From positions 1 through 64,000 of the forward strand of contig JANJTA010000003.1 of NCBI GenBank assembly GCA_024711345.1: 64,000 bases of DNA, in the 5' to 3' direction. The DNA is from Rhodanobacter sp. (GTDB taxonomy: Bacteria > Pseudomonadota > Gammaproteobacteria > Xanthomonadales > Rhodanobacteraceae). The translations under genes and the position numbers were made by a program. Of this stretch, positions 46,214-56,819 are shown one piece after another. How positions within the stretch are numbered: position 1 is the stretch's first letter; each line of letters starts with the position of its first letter. The notes beneath the pieces are model-generated. The model saw only the letters and a program-made list of their open reading frames with translations. It was not told the DNA's origin and made no database searches.

Positions 46214-48397
46214 ATGACCAACCAAATCCAATCCGTCCGGGGCCGTGTCATGCGCCATGCGAGCCGTTACTTGTTGATGGGCCTGCTGATCGTGGGCGCC
46301 ACCTGGGCCGGTGTCGCGATGGCGGCCACCACCACGCTGAAGAACATCAGCTACGACGCACTGCCCGGCGGCAGCGTCGAGCTGCACATGGACTTCGGCG
46401 ATGGCCCGGTGCCGCAGCCGAAGATCTTCACCACCGGCAACCCGCCGCGCATCGCGATCGACTTCGCCGACACCGATAATGCGGCCCCGCGCCATCTGGA
46501 CATCGGCAAGGGCTCGACCTCCGGCGTGTCCGCGGTGGCGGCCGGCGGCCGCACCCGCGTGGTGGTCGAGCTGATGCGCGAGTCGAGCTATCGCTCGCGC
46601 GTCGAGGGCAACTCCCTGGTGCTGACCGTCAACAACGGCGGCTCCGACCAGTCGGTGACCACCGCCGCGAGCATCGACCCGACCAAGGCGCTGCCGTCGT
46701 CGTCGGCCGGCCCGACCATCTCCAACATCGACTTCCGCCGTGGCCCCAACGGCGAAGGCCGCGTGCTGGTCAACTTCAGCGGCAGCGGCGCGAATGCCGA
46801 GATGAGCCGCAAGGGCGACAAGGTGCTGGTCAGCATCGACCACGCCAACCTGCCGGCCAACCTCGCCCAGCGGCTGGACACGCTGGACTTCGCCACGCCG
46901 GTGCAGTCCATCGTCACCCGCGCCGGCGTGGGTGGCGGCGCGCGCATGGAAATCGCGATCAAGGGCAACGTCGACACCTCGGCCTACCAGACCGCCGACC
47001 AGTACGTGGTCGAGGTGGCGCCGAAGAAGGCCGACACCGCCAAGGATGCCAAGCTGGCCCGGCTGGGCCAGGAGCCGAGCTACAACGGCAAGCGCGTCAC
47101 TTTCAACTTCCAGGACATCCCGGTGCGCTCGGCGCTGCAGCTGATCGCCGACATCTCCGGCCTCAACCTGGTCGCCTCCGACAGCGTCGGCGGCAGCGTC
47201 ACCCTGCGTCTGGTCAACGTGCCGTGGGATCAGGCGCTGGACGTGATCCTGCGCGCCAAGAGCCTGGACAAGCGCCGCAACGGCAACGTGGTGTGGGTGG
47301 CGCCGCAGGCCGAGCTGGCCAAGTACGAACAGGATCTGGCCGACGCCAAGCTCAAGGCGCAGGACACCGCCGAGCTGGTCACCGACTACGTGCCGATCAG
47401 CTACGGCAAGGCAGCGGACATCGCCAAGCTGCTGACCAGCGGCAGCATGCAGGGCGGCGGCGGTGCCGGCGGCGGCGCCGGTCAGCAGCGCGGCTTCCTG
47501 TCGCCGCGTGGCAGCGTCTCGTTCGACGAGCGCACCAACACGCTGCTGCTCAACGACACGCCGGAGAAGATCCGCCAGCTGCGTGACCTGATCGCGGTGC
47601 TGGACAAGCCGGTGCAGCAGGTGCTGATCGAGTCGCGCATCGTGGTCGCCAGCGACGACTTCACCCGCGAGCTGGGTGCCAAGTTCGGCGTCAACGGCCG
47701 CATCAACAACACCGAGTTCGGCAACGCCGCTGCGGCCACGCCGGCGCTCACCGCCGGCATCGGCGGCGGCAACGTGACCTCGGGCGGCCTCAACGTGAAC
47801 CTGCCGGCCAGCCCGGCGGCCGGTACCTTCGGCCTGGCCATCCTCGGCGCCAACTACGCGATCGACCTGGAGCTCTCCGCGGCGCAGACCGAGGGTCGCG
47901 GCGAGGTGATCTCCAGCCCGCGCGTGATTACCGCCAACCAGCAGGAAGCGGTGATCCGCCAGGGCCAGGAAATCGGCTACGTCACGTTCCAGAACAGCGC
48001 CGGCAGCGGCGCCGGCAGCGGCACCGCCACGGTGCAGTTCAAGGACGCCGTGCTGGAGCTGAAGGTGACCCCGACGATTACCGCCGATGGCCGCGTGTAC
48101 CTGATGATCAACGTCAAGAAGGACGCGCTGGCCGGCTACGTGGATGCGCCGGGAAGCGGCAAGATCCCGACCATCGACACCCGCGAGATCAACACCTCGG
48201 TGCTGGTCGACAACGGGCAGACCGTGGTGCTGGGCGGCATCTACGAGATCAACAAGTCCAACACCATGACCAAGGTGCCCGGCCTGGGCGATATCCCCGG
48301 CGTTGGCGTGCTGTTCCGCAAGACCTCGCGGACCAACACCAAGGCCGAGCTGCTGATCTTCGTGACGCCGCGCATCCTCAGCGACACGTTGCAGTAG
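46214..48397 (+). CDS. pilQ: Type IV pilus secretin PilQ
   Basis: PilQ forms the outer-membrane channel through which the pilus passes. It has 727 residues from ATG 46214 with AGGGG upstream. A long signal region ends near GVAMA at about residue 38. Two AMIN-type domains (about 45-250) probably bind peptidoglycan. An STN/N0 domain begins at VTFNFQDIPVRSALQLIADISGL, then an N1 domain with a Gly-rich loop (GGGGAGGGAG). The secretin core carries VLIESRIVVA and VPGLGDIPGVGVLFR. The gene ends with LLIFVTPRIL and a strong terminator. Confidence 0.97.
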   Translation: MTNQIQSVRGRVMRHASRYLLMGLLIVGATWAGVAMAATTTLKNISYDALPGGSVELHMDFGDGPVPQPKIFTTGNPPRIAIDFADTDNAAPRHLDIGKGSTSGVSAVAAGGRTRVVVELMRESSYRSRVEGNSLVLTVNNGGSDQSVTTAASIDPTKALPSSSAGPTISNIDFRRGPNGEGRVLVNFSGSGANAEMSRKGDKVLVSIDHANLPANLAQRLDTLDFATPVQSIVTRAGVGGGARMEIAIKGNVDTSAYQTADQYVVEVAPKKADTAKDAKLARLGQEPSYNGKRVTFNFQDIPVRSALQLIADISGLNLVASDSVGGSVTLRLVNVPWDQALDVILRAKSLDKRRNGNVVWVAPQAELAKYEQDLADAKLKAQDTAELVTDYVPISYGKAADIAKLLTSGSMQGGGGAGGGAGQQRGFLSPRGSVSFDERTNTLLLNDTPEKIRQLRDLIAVLDKPVQQVLIESRIVVASDDFTRELGAKFGVNGRINNTEFGNAAAATPALTAGIGGGNVTSGGLNVNLPASPAAGTFGLAILGANYAIDLELSAAQTEGRGEVISSPRVITANQQEAVIRQGQEIGYVTFQNSAGSGAGSGTATVQFKDAVLELKVTPTITADGRVYLMINVKKDALAGYVDAPGSGKIPTIDTREINTSVLVDNGQTVVLGGIYEINKSNTMTKVPGLGDIPGVGVLFRKTSRTNTKAELLIFVTPRILSDTLQ

Positions 48398-48418
48398 GCA
48401 GCGCAAACCTGCAGTAAG

Positions 48419-48446
48419 AGAGGCGGCTTCGGCCGCCTCTTTTTTT
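48419..48446 (+). terminator. Rho-independent terminator after pilQ
   Basis: AGAGGCGGC and GCCGCCTCT form a 9-bp stem with a TTCG tetraloop, followed by seven T. It ends the pilMNOPQ operon. Confidence 0.95.
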
Positions 48447-48569
48447 ATGGGCGCCGGGAGGTCGCCGGCCGCCGGTTAAACTTCCCGGACCGCCAGTGGT
48501 CTGTAGCACGCCGTCCGGCCCGGTTGCACCAGGGTCGCGCCGTTGTCACGTCAAGAACGGAACCCGCTC

Positions 48570-49565
48570 ATGGATACGCCCGAAATTTCAATGCCGGATC
48601 GCCTGCAACGGTCGTTCGCGCAACTGCGCGGCGAGCTGCAGCAGTGCATCATCGGCCAGCCGCACCTGATCGACTGCCTGCTGGTGGCCCTGCTCGCCGA
48701 CGGCCATCTGCTGGTCGAGGGCGCGCCCGGCCTGGCCAAGACCACCGCAGTGAAGGCGTTGGCGGCGCGCATCGAGGCGGATTTCCACCGCGTGCAGTTC
48801 ACCCCCGACCTGCTGCCCGCCGACCTCACCGGTACCGACGTGTTCCGCCCGCAGTCGGGCAACTTCGAGTTCGAGCGCGGCCCGCTGTTCCACAACATCG
48901 TCCTCGCCGACGAGATCAACCGCGCGCCGGCCAAGGTGCAGTCGGCCTTGCTGGAAGCGATGGCCGAACAGCAGATCACCGTCGGCCGCCGCACCTGGCA
49001 GCTGCCCGAATTGTTCATGGTGATGGCGACGCAGAACCCGATCGAGCAGGAAGGCACGTTCACCCTGCCGGAAGCCCAGCTCGACCGTTTCCTGATGCAC
49101 GTGACGATCGGCTACCCGGACGCCGCCGCCGAGCTGGCCATCCTCAGGCTGGCGCGCGAACAGGCCGGCCGCCGCGCGCATCCGTCCGCGTCGTCGCCGG
49201 CCCTGCTCAGCCAGGCCGACGTGTTCGCCGCGCGCGACGCGGCGATGGCGGTGCACATGGCGCCGGCGCTGGAGGAATACCTGGCCCAACTGGTGCTGGC
49301 CACCCGCGACGCCGGCCGCTACGGACCGGAGCTGAAGCGCTGGATCGCCTGGGGCGGCAGCCCGCGCGCCACCATCGCGCTGGACCGCTGCTCGCGCGCG
49401 CAGGCATGGCTGGCCGGTCGCGATTACGTGTTGCCCGAAGATGTGCACGCGATCGCCCACGAGGTGCTGCGCCATCGCGTGCTGCTCAGTTACGAGGCGG
49501 AGGCCGAAGGCGTGCGGCCGGACCAGGTGATCGACCGCCTGCTGGATCTCGTGCCGCTGCCGTGA
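48570..49565 (+). CDS. MoxR-family AAA+ ATPase
   Basis: MoxR ATPases act as chaperones for VWA-domain proteins encoded nearby. The 331-residue protein is taken from ATG 48570; TTG 48543 is also in frame. Walker A is EGAPGLAKTTA, Walker B LADEINRAP, sensor 1 MATQNPIEQEG, and PEAQLDRF follows. The C-terminal lid contains the conserved GGSPRATIAL element. It starts the Bat operon and overlaps the DUF58 gene by GTGA. Confidence 0.95.
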   Translation: MDTPEISMPDRLQRSFAQLRGELQQCIIGQPHLIDCLLVALLADGHLLVEGAPGLAKTTAVKALAARIEADFHRVQFTPDLLPADLTGTDVFRPQSGNFEFERGPLFHNIVLADEINRAPAKVQSALLEAMAEQQITVGRRTWQLPELFMVMATQNPIEQEGTFTLPEAQLDRFLMHVTIGYPDAAAELAILRLAREQAGRRAHPSASSPALLSQADVFAARDAAMAVHMAPALEEYLAQLVLATRDAGRYGPELKRWIAWGGSPRATIALDRCSRAQAWLAGRDYVLPEDVHAIAHEVLRHRVLLSYEAEAEGVRPDQVIDRLLDLVPLP

Positions 49566-50497
49566 ACGCCGTCGCGCCACACCGCGGGGACGGCGACGGC
49601 CGCAGCCGGGTCGCGCTGGCCGAACTGATCGCGCTGCGCGCGCGGGTCGGCCGCGTACGCATGGCGCCGCTGCTCAGCCGTGCCGCACGCAGCGGCCAGC
49701 AGTCCAGCCGCCTGTACGGCCGCGGCATGGACTACGCCGAGTCGCGCGTCTACCAGGCCGGCGACGACGTGCGCCGGCTCGACTGGCGGCTCACCGCGCG
49801 CAGCGGCAAGCTGCACACCAAGCTGTTCCAGGAGGATCGCGAAGGCTGCCTGCTGATCCTGCTCGACACCCATGCCAGCATGCGTTTCGGCACCCGCGTG
49901 CGCTTCAAGTCGGTGCAGGCGGCACGCGCTGCCGCTGCCGCCGCGTGGTACGCGGTGCGCGCTGGCGAGCGGGTCGGGGTGATGGCGTTCGGCCACGCCG
50001 ACCAGTTGCTGCGGCCGCAGGCCGGGCCGCGCGGCGCGCTGGCGGTATGCGGCGCGCTGGCCGAGTGGGATGCGCAGCCGGTATCCGCTCGGGTCGAACC
50101 GCTGTCCGACGCGCTGGCCCGCGCCGGCCGCGTGCTGCACGGCGCCAGCCGCGTGCTGCTGGTCAGCGACGGCTTCAGCTGCGACGCCGCGGCGCGGCAG
50201 CGCCTGCTCGATCTGGGCCGGCATGCGGGGATCAGCGTGCTGGCGGTGGCCGATGCGCTGGAACGGGCGCTGCCACCGCCGGGGCGCTATCCGCTGGAGC
50301 ATGCCGGCGAGCGTTTCGAGGTGCTGTTGCAGTCCGAGCGCCAGCGCGGCGATTTCCAGCGCGCGCTGGGTGCCGGTGCGGCCCGGCTGGTCGAGCTGGC
50401 GCAATCGCTGGGCTTGCGCTGCAGCAGCATCGACACCGCCGCCGATGCCTTCGAGGCGGTCAGCGGCCTGCTTGGCGTGCGGAAGGCCGCGCGATGA
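49562..50497 (+). CDS. DUF58 (VWA-like) protein of the Bat operon
   Basis: A 311-residue cytoplasmic protein from GTG 49562. The DUF58 signature GRGMDYAESRVYQAGDDVRRLDWRLTAR (shown in the frame at about residue 52) precedes a VWA-like fold with LLDTHASMRFGT, where the MIDAS Asp is kept but the motif is DTHAS, and LLVSDGF. Such proteins are coupled to MoxR in aerotolerance-type operons. Overlaps join it to both neighbours. Confidence 0.9.
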   Translation: MNAVAPHRGDGDGRSRVALAELIALRARVGRVRMAPLLSRAARSGQQSSRLYGRGMDYAESRVYQAGDDVRRLDWRLTARSGKLHTKLFQEDREGCLLILLDTHASMRFGTRVRFKSVQAARAAAAAAWYAVRAGERVGVMAFGHADQLLRPQAGPRGALAVCGALAEWDAQPVSARVEPLSDALARAGRVLHGASRVLLVSDGFSCDAAARQRLLDLGRHAGISVLAVADALERALPPPGRYPLEHAGERFEVLLQSERQRGDFQRALGAGAARLVELAQSLGLRCSSIDTAADAFEAVSGLLGVRKAAR

Positions 50498-51009
50498 TGC
50501 TGCAGCCCGCGCCACTGTCCGGCCCGCAACTGCGCGACATCCACCTGCCGCCCGAGCCTTCCTGGTGGCCGCCGGCGCCGGGCTGGTGGGCGCTGCTGGT
50601 GCTGCTGCTGGTGCTTTCAGTGCTCGCCATCGGCTGGTGGCGGCGCCGGCGCCGGGCCTTGCGCCAGCGCCGGGAAGTGCTGGGAGAACTGGAGTGGATC
50701 GCGCAGCGGCATCGACGCGATGGCGACGCGGCCGCGCTGGCCGGCGCGCTGCACCAGCTGCTGCGCCGGGTGGCGCGCCAGCACGATGCACGGGCCGCGC
50801 AGCAACGCGGCGACGCCTGGCGGCAGACGCTGGCGCGGGTGCCGGTCGATGCCGCCACACTGCAGCAGTTGCTGGCGCTGGAGCAGCAGCTCTATCGACC
50901 GCCGGCAGTGTTCGACCACGCCGTCAGCGTGGCGGCCGTGCGGACCTGGTTGCAGCTGGCGTTGAAGCCGGAGCGCTGGAAGCCGGCGACGGAGCATGCC
51001 GATGCCTGA
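50494..51009 (+). CDS. DUF4381 membrane protein
   Basis: A 171-residue protein from ATG 50494, overlapping the DUF58 gene by ATGA. After a Pro/Trp-rich start (HLPPEPSWWPPAPGWW) there is one helix at about 28-50 and then a basic cytoplasmic region with LHQLLRRVARQHD, typical of DUF4381 proteins in Bat operons. Function is unknown. Confidence 0.88.
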   Translation: MMLQPAPLSGPQLRDIHLPPEPSWWPPAPGWWALLVLLLVLSVLAIGWWRRRRRALRQRREVLGELEWIAQRHRRDGDAAALAGALHQLLRRVARQHDARAAQQRGDAWRQTLARVPVDAATLQQLLALEQQLYRPPAVFDHAVSVAAVRTWLQLALKPERWKPATEHADA

Positions 51010-51988
51010 ATTCGCGTGGCCATGGGTGGTCGTGCTGCTGCCGCTGCCGTGGCTGCTGCGGCGCTGGCTGCGTCCGGCCGCGCCGGGCCAGGCACTGCAC
51101 CTGCCGCAGCCGGGCGTGCGGCTGGCCGCGGTGGCCGACAACCGCGCGCGCGGCGCCGCGCCGTGGCTGCTGGCGCTGGCCTGGCTGTGCCTGCTCGCCG
51201 CGGCGGCGCGGCCGCAATGGGTGGGGCCGGCGCAGGCCCAGCAGCGCAGCGGCCGTGCGCTGATGCTGGCGGTGGACCTGTCCGGCAGCATGCGCACCGG
51301 CGACATGCAGTTGGCCGGCCAGCCAGTGAGCCGCTTCGGTGCGGTGGAGGCGATCGCCGGCGATTTCATCAGCCGCCGCAGCGGCGACGAGATGGGGCTG
51401 ATCCTGTTCGGCAGCCAGGCCTTCCTGGTGACGCCGCTGACCTACGACCTGTCCGCCGTGCGTGCGCAGCTGCAGGGCGCGGCGGTGGGGCTGGCCGGCA
51501 CCGAGACGGCGATCGGCGACGCCATCGCGGTGGCGGTGAAGCGGCTGGCGGCGCTGCCCGAGCAGGCGCGCGTGCTGGTGCTGCTCACCGATGGCGTCAA
51601 CAACGCCGGCAGCATCGCGCCGCGCGATGCCGCGCGCGCGGCGAAGGCGGCCGGCGTGCGCATCTACACCATCGGCATCGGTGCCACCCGCATGCGCATA
51701 CCCGGGTTCTTCGGCAGCCAGCTGGTCAACCCCTCGGCCGATCTGGATGCGGACATGCTCACCGACATCGCCAACGAGACCGGCGGACGCTTCTTCCGCG
51801 CCACCGACAGCGGCGAGCTGGCCGAGGCCTACCGCGCGATCGACGCGCTGGAACCGATGCCGCAGCACGGCCCCAGCCTGCGCCCGCGGCACGAACTGTT
51901 CCGCTGGCCGCTGCTGGCCGCGATCGCATTGCTGGGGCTGGTGATCGTGCCGCGCCGCTTCGCGCGCACGCGAGGGCTGCCTCTGTGA
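51002..51988 (+). CDS. batA: VWA-domain membrane protein BatA-like
   Basis: A 328-residue membrane-anchored VWA protein. ATG 51002 is chosen because GGAG lies seven bases upstream; ATG 50996 is too close to it. Helices lie at about 5-20, 56-72 and near 300-315. The VWA domain has an intact MIDAS: AVDLSGSMRTGD, the Thr in GTETAIGDA and LLTDGVNN. It probably binds a divalent metal and partners the MoxR ATPase in envelope stress tolerance. Confidence 0.92.
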   Translation: MPEFAWPWVVVLLPLPWLLRRWLRPAAPGQALHLPQPGVRLAAVADNRARGAAPWLLALAWLCLLAAAARPQWVGPAQAQQRSGRALMLAVDLSGSMRTGDMQLAGQPVSRFGAVEAIAGDFISRRSGDEMGLILFGSQAFLVTPLTYDLSAVRAQLQGAAVGLAGTETAIGDAIAVAVKRLAALPEQARVLVLLTDGVNNAGSIAPRDAARAAKAAGVRIYTIGIGATRMRIPGFFGSQLVNPSADLDADMLTDIANETGGRFFRATDSGELAEAYRAIDALEPMPQHGPSLRPRHELFRWPLLAAIALLGLVIVPRRFARTRGLPL

Positions 51989-53883
51989 GCGCGCTGCTGC
52001 AGCAGTTCCATTTCCTGCGGCCGTGGTGGCTGGTCGCGCTGCTGGCGTTGCCGTTGCTCGGCTGGTTCGGCGTGCGCCGCAACGTGGCGCAGGCGGAGCT
52101 GTCGCGGCTGGTCGACGCCGAGCTGCTGCCGCACCTGCTGCACGGGCGCGCCGGCAACCGCCGCCTGCCGCTGTGGTTGTTCGCGCTGGGCTGGACGCTG
52201 TGCACGCTGGCGCTGGCCGGGCCGACCTGGAGCCGCGTGGAGCAGCCGCTGTACGCCAGCCGCGCCGTGCAGGTGGTGGCGATCTCGCTGTCGCAGCGCA
52301 TGCTGGCGCGCGACGTGGCGCCGAGCCGGCTCGATCGCGTGCGCTACAAGGCGCGCGACCTGCTGCACGCCAACCGGGACGGCCTCAACGCGCTGGTCGG
52401 CTACGCCGGCGAGGCGTTCGTGGTGGCGCCGCTGACCTCCGACGCGCACAGCCTCGACGATCTGCTCGAGGCGCTGGCGCCCGACACCATGCCGGTGGAT
52501 GGTGACAACGCCGCGGCGGCGATCGAGCGCGGCGTGGCGCTGATCCAGGGCGCCAAGGCCGGCGGCGGTTCGCTGGTGCTGATCACCGACCGGGCCGATG
52601 CCGCGGCGGTGGCCGCCGCGCGCAAGGCGAACGATGCCGGAGTGCACGTCTCGGTGCTTGGCGTGGGCACGCCGCAGGGCGGGCCGGTGCCGTTGCCCGA
52701 TGGCGGCTTCCTGCGCGATGCGCAAGGCGGCATGTTGCTGGCCCGCCGCGACGATGCCGCGCTGGCGGCGCTGGCCGCGGCCGGCGGTGGTCGTTACGTG
52801 GCGATGAGCGCGGACCAGCGCGACGTCGACGCGCTGCATGCGCAACTGCGCCCCGCGAAAGCGACCCTGGCGGATGGGCAGGTCGGCGACCAGTGGCAGG
52901 ACCGCGGCGCCTGGCTGCTGTTGCCGCTGCTGCCGCTGGCGGCGCTGGCGTTCCGTCGTGGCTGGCTGTTGCTGCTGGCGCTGGCCGTGTTGCCGCTGTG
53001 GCCGGGCACGGCCGCGGCGACCAGCTGGCGCGACCTGTGGCAGCGCCCCGACCAGCAGGCCGCGCAGGCCTTGCGTGCGGGCGATGCGAAGCGCGCCCAA
53101 CAACTCGCGCGCGATCCAGCCTGGCGCGGCGTGGCGGCGTATCGCGCCGGCGACTACGCCGCCGCGGCGCAGGCGCTGCCGCAGGCGCCCGGCAGCGATG
53201 CGGCGTACAACCTCGGCAACACGCTGGCGAAGCAGGGCGAGTACCGCAAGGCGCTGGCGGCCTACGACCATGCGTTGCAGCTCGACCCGGCCAATGCCGA
53301 CGCGAAGGCGAACCGCCAGGCGGTCGAGGACTGGCTGCGCCAGCAGCAACAACCGTCGGACCAGAAGGAACACGAAGGCCACGGCGGCAAGCAGAATCAG
53401 TCGTCGCAGGGCGAGCAGGGCAAGAGTGGCCAGCAGCAGGGCAAGGATTCGTCGTCCGCGCAGGACGATGCCGAGCCGTCCGCCCAGTCGGGTCAGGACG
53501 GCAAGTCGCCGCAGCAGGACGCTTCCGGCAAGGACGCGTCGCCGCAGCGCAACTCCCAGCAGGGCCAGTCCGAGCCGGCCGGCGCCGATCAGTCCAGGGC
53601 GCAGACCGCGCAGCAGCAGGCCGAGCAGAAGGCGCAAGCGGAACAGGCGCAGCAGGCCTTGAAGCAGCAGATGGACGCCGAGCTGGCGAAGCCGGGCGGT
53701 GACCAGGCCGGGCACCAACTGGGCGCGCTGGCCAAGGACGACCCGCAGGCGAAACTGCCGGCCGACCTGCGCCACGCCCTGCAACGCGTGCCGGACGATC
53801 CCGGCGCGCTGCTGCGGCGCAAGTTCGAACTGGAGTACCAGCAGCGCCACGGCGGCGCGCCGAGCGAGGAGCCACAGCCGTGA
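51985..53883 (+). CDS. BatB/BatC-like fusion: VWA plus TPR with Gln-rich tail
   Basis: A 632-residue protein from GTG 51985, overlapping batA by GTGA. Residues 1-75 include two helices. The VWA domain (about 85-290) reads VVAISLSQRMLARDV where BatB has DLSRSM, so the first MIDAS Asp is Ser; LITDRAD keeps the last Asp. A helix pair at 310-345 is followed by TPR units (AYNLGNTLAKQGEYRKALAAYDHALQLDP at about 408-436) as in BatC. The stretch 450-580 is low-complexity, rich in Gln, Ser, Lys and Glu. Batb and BatC are separate genes in many bacteria; here they are fused. Confidence 0.9.
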   Translation: MSALLQQFHFLRPWWLVALLALPLLGWFGVRRNVAQAELSRLVDAELLPHLLHGRAGNRRLPLWLFALGWTLCTLALAGPTWSRVEQPLYASRAVQVVAISLSQRMLARDVAPSRLDRVRYKARDLLHANRDGLNALVGYAGEAFVVAPLTSDAHSLDDLLEALAPDTMPVDGDNAAAAIERGVALIQGAKAGGGSLVLITDRADAAAVAAARKANDAGVHVSVLGVGTPQGGPVPLPDGGFLRDAQGGMLLARRDDAALAALAAAGGGRYVAMSADQRDVDALHAQLRPAKATLADGQVGDQWQDRGAWLLLPLLPLAALAFRRGWLLLLALAVLPLWPGTAAATSWRDLWQRPDQQAAQALRAGDAKRAQQLARDPAWRGVAAYRAGDYAAAAQALPQAPGSDAAYNLGNTLAKQGEYRKALAAYDHALQLDPANADAKANRQAVEDWLRQQQQPSDQKEHEGHGGKQNQSSQGEQGKSGQQQGKDSSSAQDDAEPSAQSGQDGKSPQQDASGKDASPQRNSQQGQSEPAGADQSRAQTAQQQAEQKAQAEQAQQALKQQMDAELAKPGGDQAGHQLGALAKDDPQAKLPADLRHALQRVPDDPGALLRRKFELEYQQRHGGAPSEEPQP

Positions 53884-55560
53884 AGTTCCGACCTGTCGTG
53901 CATGGGTGGCTGCTGATGCTGGCGCTGGTGCCGGCGCTGGCCGGCGCCGCCGAGGTGACTGCCACGCTGGACCGCGACCACGTGCAACTGGGCGAGACGG
54001 TGACGCTCAACGTGCGCGTGGCGGGCGACACCGGCGCCAGCGCGCCCGACCTGCGCGCGCTGAACCAGGATTTCCAGCTGCTCGGCACCTCGCAGAACAG
54101 CAGCCTCAGCGTGGTCAACGGTCGGGCCAGTTCCGAACTGACCTTCGGCGTGGCGCTGCGCCCGCGCCACGTCGGCGTGCTGCAGATTCCCGCGCTCAGC
54201 GTGGCCGGCAGCCGCACGGCGCCGCTGCAGCTCACCGTGAGCGCACCGGACCCGGCCGCGGCGGCCGCCGGCCAGCGCGACGTCTTCATGGAATCGCAGG
54301 TCGAGCCGGCGCACGGCTACGTCGGCCAGCAGCTGACCTACGTGGTGCGCCTGTACTACGCCAACCGCATCGGCGGCGATGCGCCGCCGCCGCCGCAGGT
54401 CGACGGCGTGGAAGTCAGCGCGCTTGGCAAGGGCCTGAACTACGACGCCGAGCGCGGCGGGCGCACCTACCACGTGCTCGAACAGCGCTACGCGCTGATC
54501 CCGCAGCACGCCGGCAAGGTCGAGATCCCGCCGGTGGATTTCCAGGGCGAGGCGGCCGACCCGCGCGACCCCAACAGCTTCTTCGGCGCCACCGTGCCGG
54601 TCAGCGCCAGCGCCCCCGCGCAGACCATCGAGGTGCAACCGGCGCCGGCCGACTGGGGCGCCAGCGCGTGGCTGCCCGCGCGCCAGCTGAGCCTGAGCCT
54701 GGACGGCTGGCCCACCGCGCAGGATGCGCCGGCGCGGGTCGGCCAGCCGCTCAACCTCACCATGAACCTTGAGGCCACCGGCCTCTCGTACGAGGCGCTG
54801 CCGGCGCTGAGCCTGCCGCCGCTGGACGGCGCCACGGTGTACCCGGACAAGCCGGTCACCGGCAACCGCCAGGACGGTCAGTGGATCATCGGCCGGCGCC
54901 AGCAGGCGTTCGCCATCGTGCCCGAGCGCGCCGGCACGCTGACCCTTCCCGCCACCACGCTGAAGTGGTGGAACGTGCTGACCGACCGCATGGAAGTGGC
55001 GCAGATTCCCGCGCACAGCATCAAAGTGCTGCCGGCGCTCGGCACGGCAACCACGCCGCCACCCGCCCCGGCGGCGCAGGTCCAGGACGCAGCGGCCGCA
55101 CCGGCTGGCACCGCGGCCGCGCCAGCTGGCACGCCGTGGCGCTGGATCGCGCTGGCCAGCCTCGGTCTGTGGCTGCTCAGCGTGCTGGCGTGGTGGTGGC
55201 AGCGCCGCCGTCGCACATCGCCGATGACACCGCCCGCGGCCGCGCCACGCACCTCGGCGCGCAACAGCCAGCTGGCCTTTCTCGCCGCGGCGCGCGGCAG
55301 CGATCCGGCCGCGCAGGTGCGCAGCCTGCTGGCCTGGGCGCGCGCGGAGCGGCCGGCGATCCAGCATCTGGGCGAACTGGCCGCGGCGCTGGAGGACGCT
55401 TCGCAGCGCGCGGCGATCGAAACCCTGCAGCAACGCCACTATGCGGCCGCGCCGTCACCCGAGGCCGGCGCGAACCTGGCCGCAGCGTTCAAGCGCGGCT
55501 TCGCCTGGCGAGCCCCGGAGGCGACCGACGAAAACACCGGCTTGCCGCCGCTGTATCCGT

Positions 55561-55574
<14 letters not shown>
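53880..55574 (+). CDS. batD: BatD-like envelope protein
   Basis: A 564-residue protein from a start at 53880, overlapping the previous stop by GTGA. A signal peptide ends near AGAAE (residue 23). Several beta-sandwich repeats follow, with [13 protein letters not shown] and [24 protein letters not shown] elements typical of BatD. A helix lies at about 420-440, followed by a cytoplasmic tail. The 3' end overlaps the macrodomain gene on the other strand by 14 bases. Confidence 0.92.
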
Positions 55575-56088
<514 letters not shown>

Positions 56089-56148
56089 GGATCGGCGGCT
56101 TACCTTATGCTTCGGGCAGGCATTGGCGCAGCGGGGCGGCGGCGGACC

Positions 56149-56604
56149 ATGGCGAAAACGGAAGACATTTCCTTCGGCTACCTGCTCAGCGACGTGACCT
56201 TGCTGTTCCGCAAGCACTTCGACCGGCGCGCGGTGAAATTCGGCCTGACCCGCGCGCAGTGGCGCGCGACCAAGGTGTTGTACCACCGCGAGGGCCTGCG
56301 GCAAACCGAGCTGGCCGAGTTCCTGGAGATGGAGCCGATCGCGGTCGGCCGGGTAATCGACCGGCTGCAGGCGGCCGGCTTCGTCGAGCGCCGGCCGGAT
56401 CCGAAGGACCGCCGCGCCTGGCGGCTGTACGTCACTGCGCAGGCGCAGGGCGTGGTGGGCGACATGGAGCTGATTGCGCGCGAGCTGCGCAAGGACGCCA
56501 CCCGCGGCATCGAGCCCGAGGAGCTGCAGCAGGCGCTGGCGGTGATCGGCCGGATCAAGGACAACCTGCTGGCGCTGGAGCAGGCCGAGCCCGCCGCGCC
56601 GTGA
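56149..56604 (+). CDS. MarR-family regulator
   Basis: A 151-residue winged-helix regulator from ATG 56149. [29 protein letters not shown] (residue 32 on) is the DNA-binding helix-turn-helix, followed by the wing [16 protein letters not shown]. MarR proteins usually repress adjacent efflux genes. The gap of 215 bases to the adaptor gene would hold its operator; I see no clear palindrome there. Confidence 0.92.
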   Translation: MAKTEDISFGYLLSDVTLLFRKHFDRRAVKFGLTRAQWRATKVLYHREGLRQTELAEFLEMEPIAVGRVIDRLQAAGFVERRPDPKDRRAWRLYVTAQAQGVVGDMELIARELRKDATRGIEPEELQQALAVIGRIKDNLLALEQAEPAAP

Positions 56605-56819
56605 GCCGTGCCTGCGGTGGCGGCCAGTGCCATTGGTCGCGGTTCCGCGGGGTCCGATCCGCGGCATAGTGGGGCTTGGCGCGGCGCAGGACGGGTCAAC
56701 CCGACGCCGGTGCATGCGTTGTCACGGGTTTGGCGTCTGGTCGTCAGCCCGGCGGCTCCCCGGCCGCACCGAATCCGCATCGCCACCGCGCGTGGCGCGA
56801 AGATCGAGAAGCCCCGCGC

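Noticed and set aside
46079..48406. A 775-codon minus-strand open frame opposite pilQ
   Set aside because: Shadow of pilQ; no start context and a biased composition.
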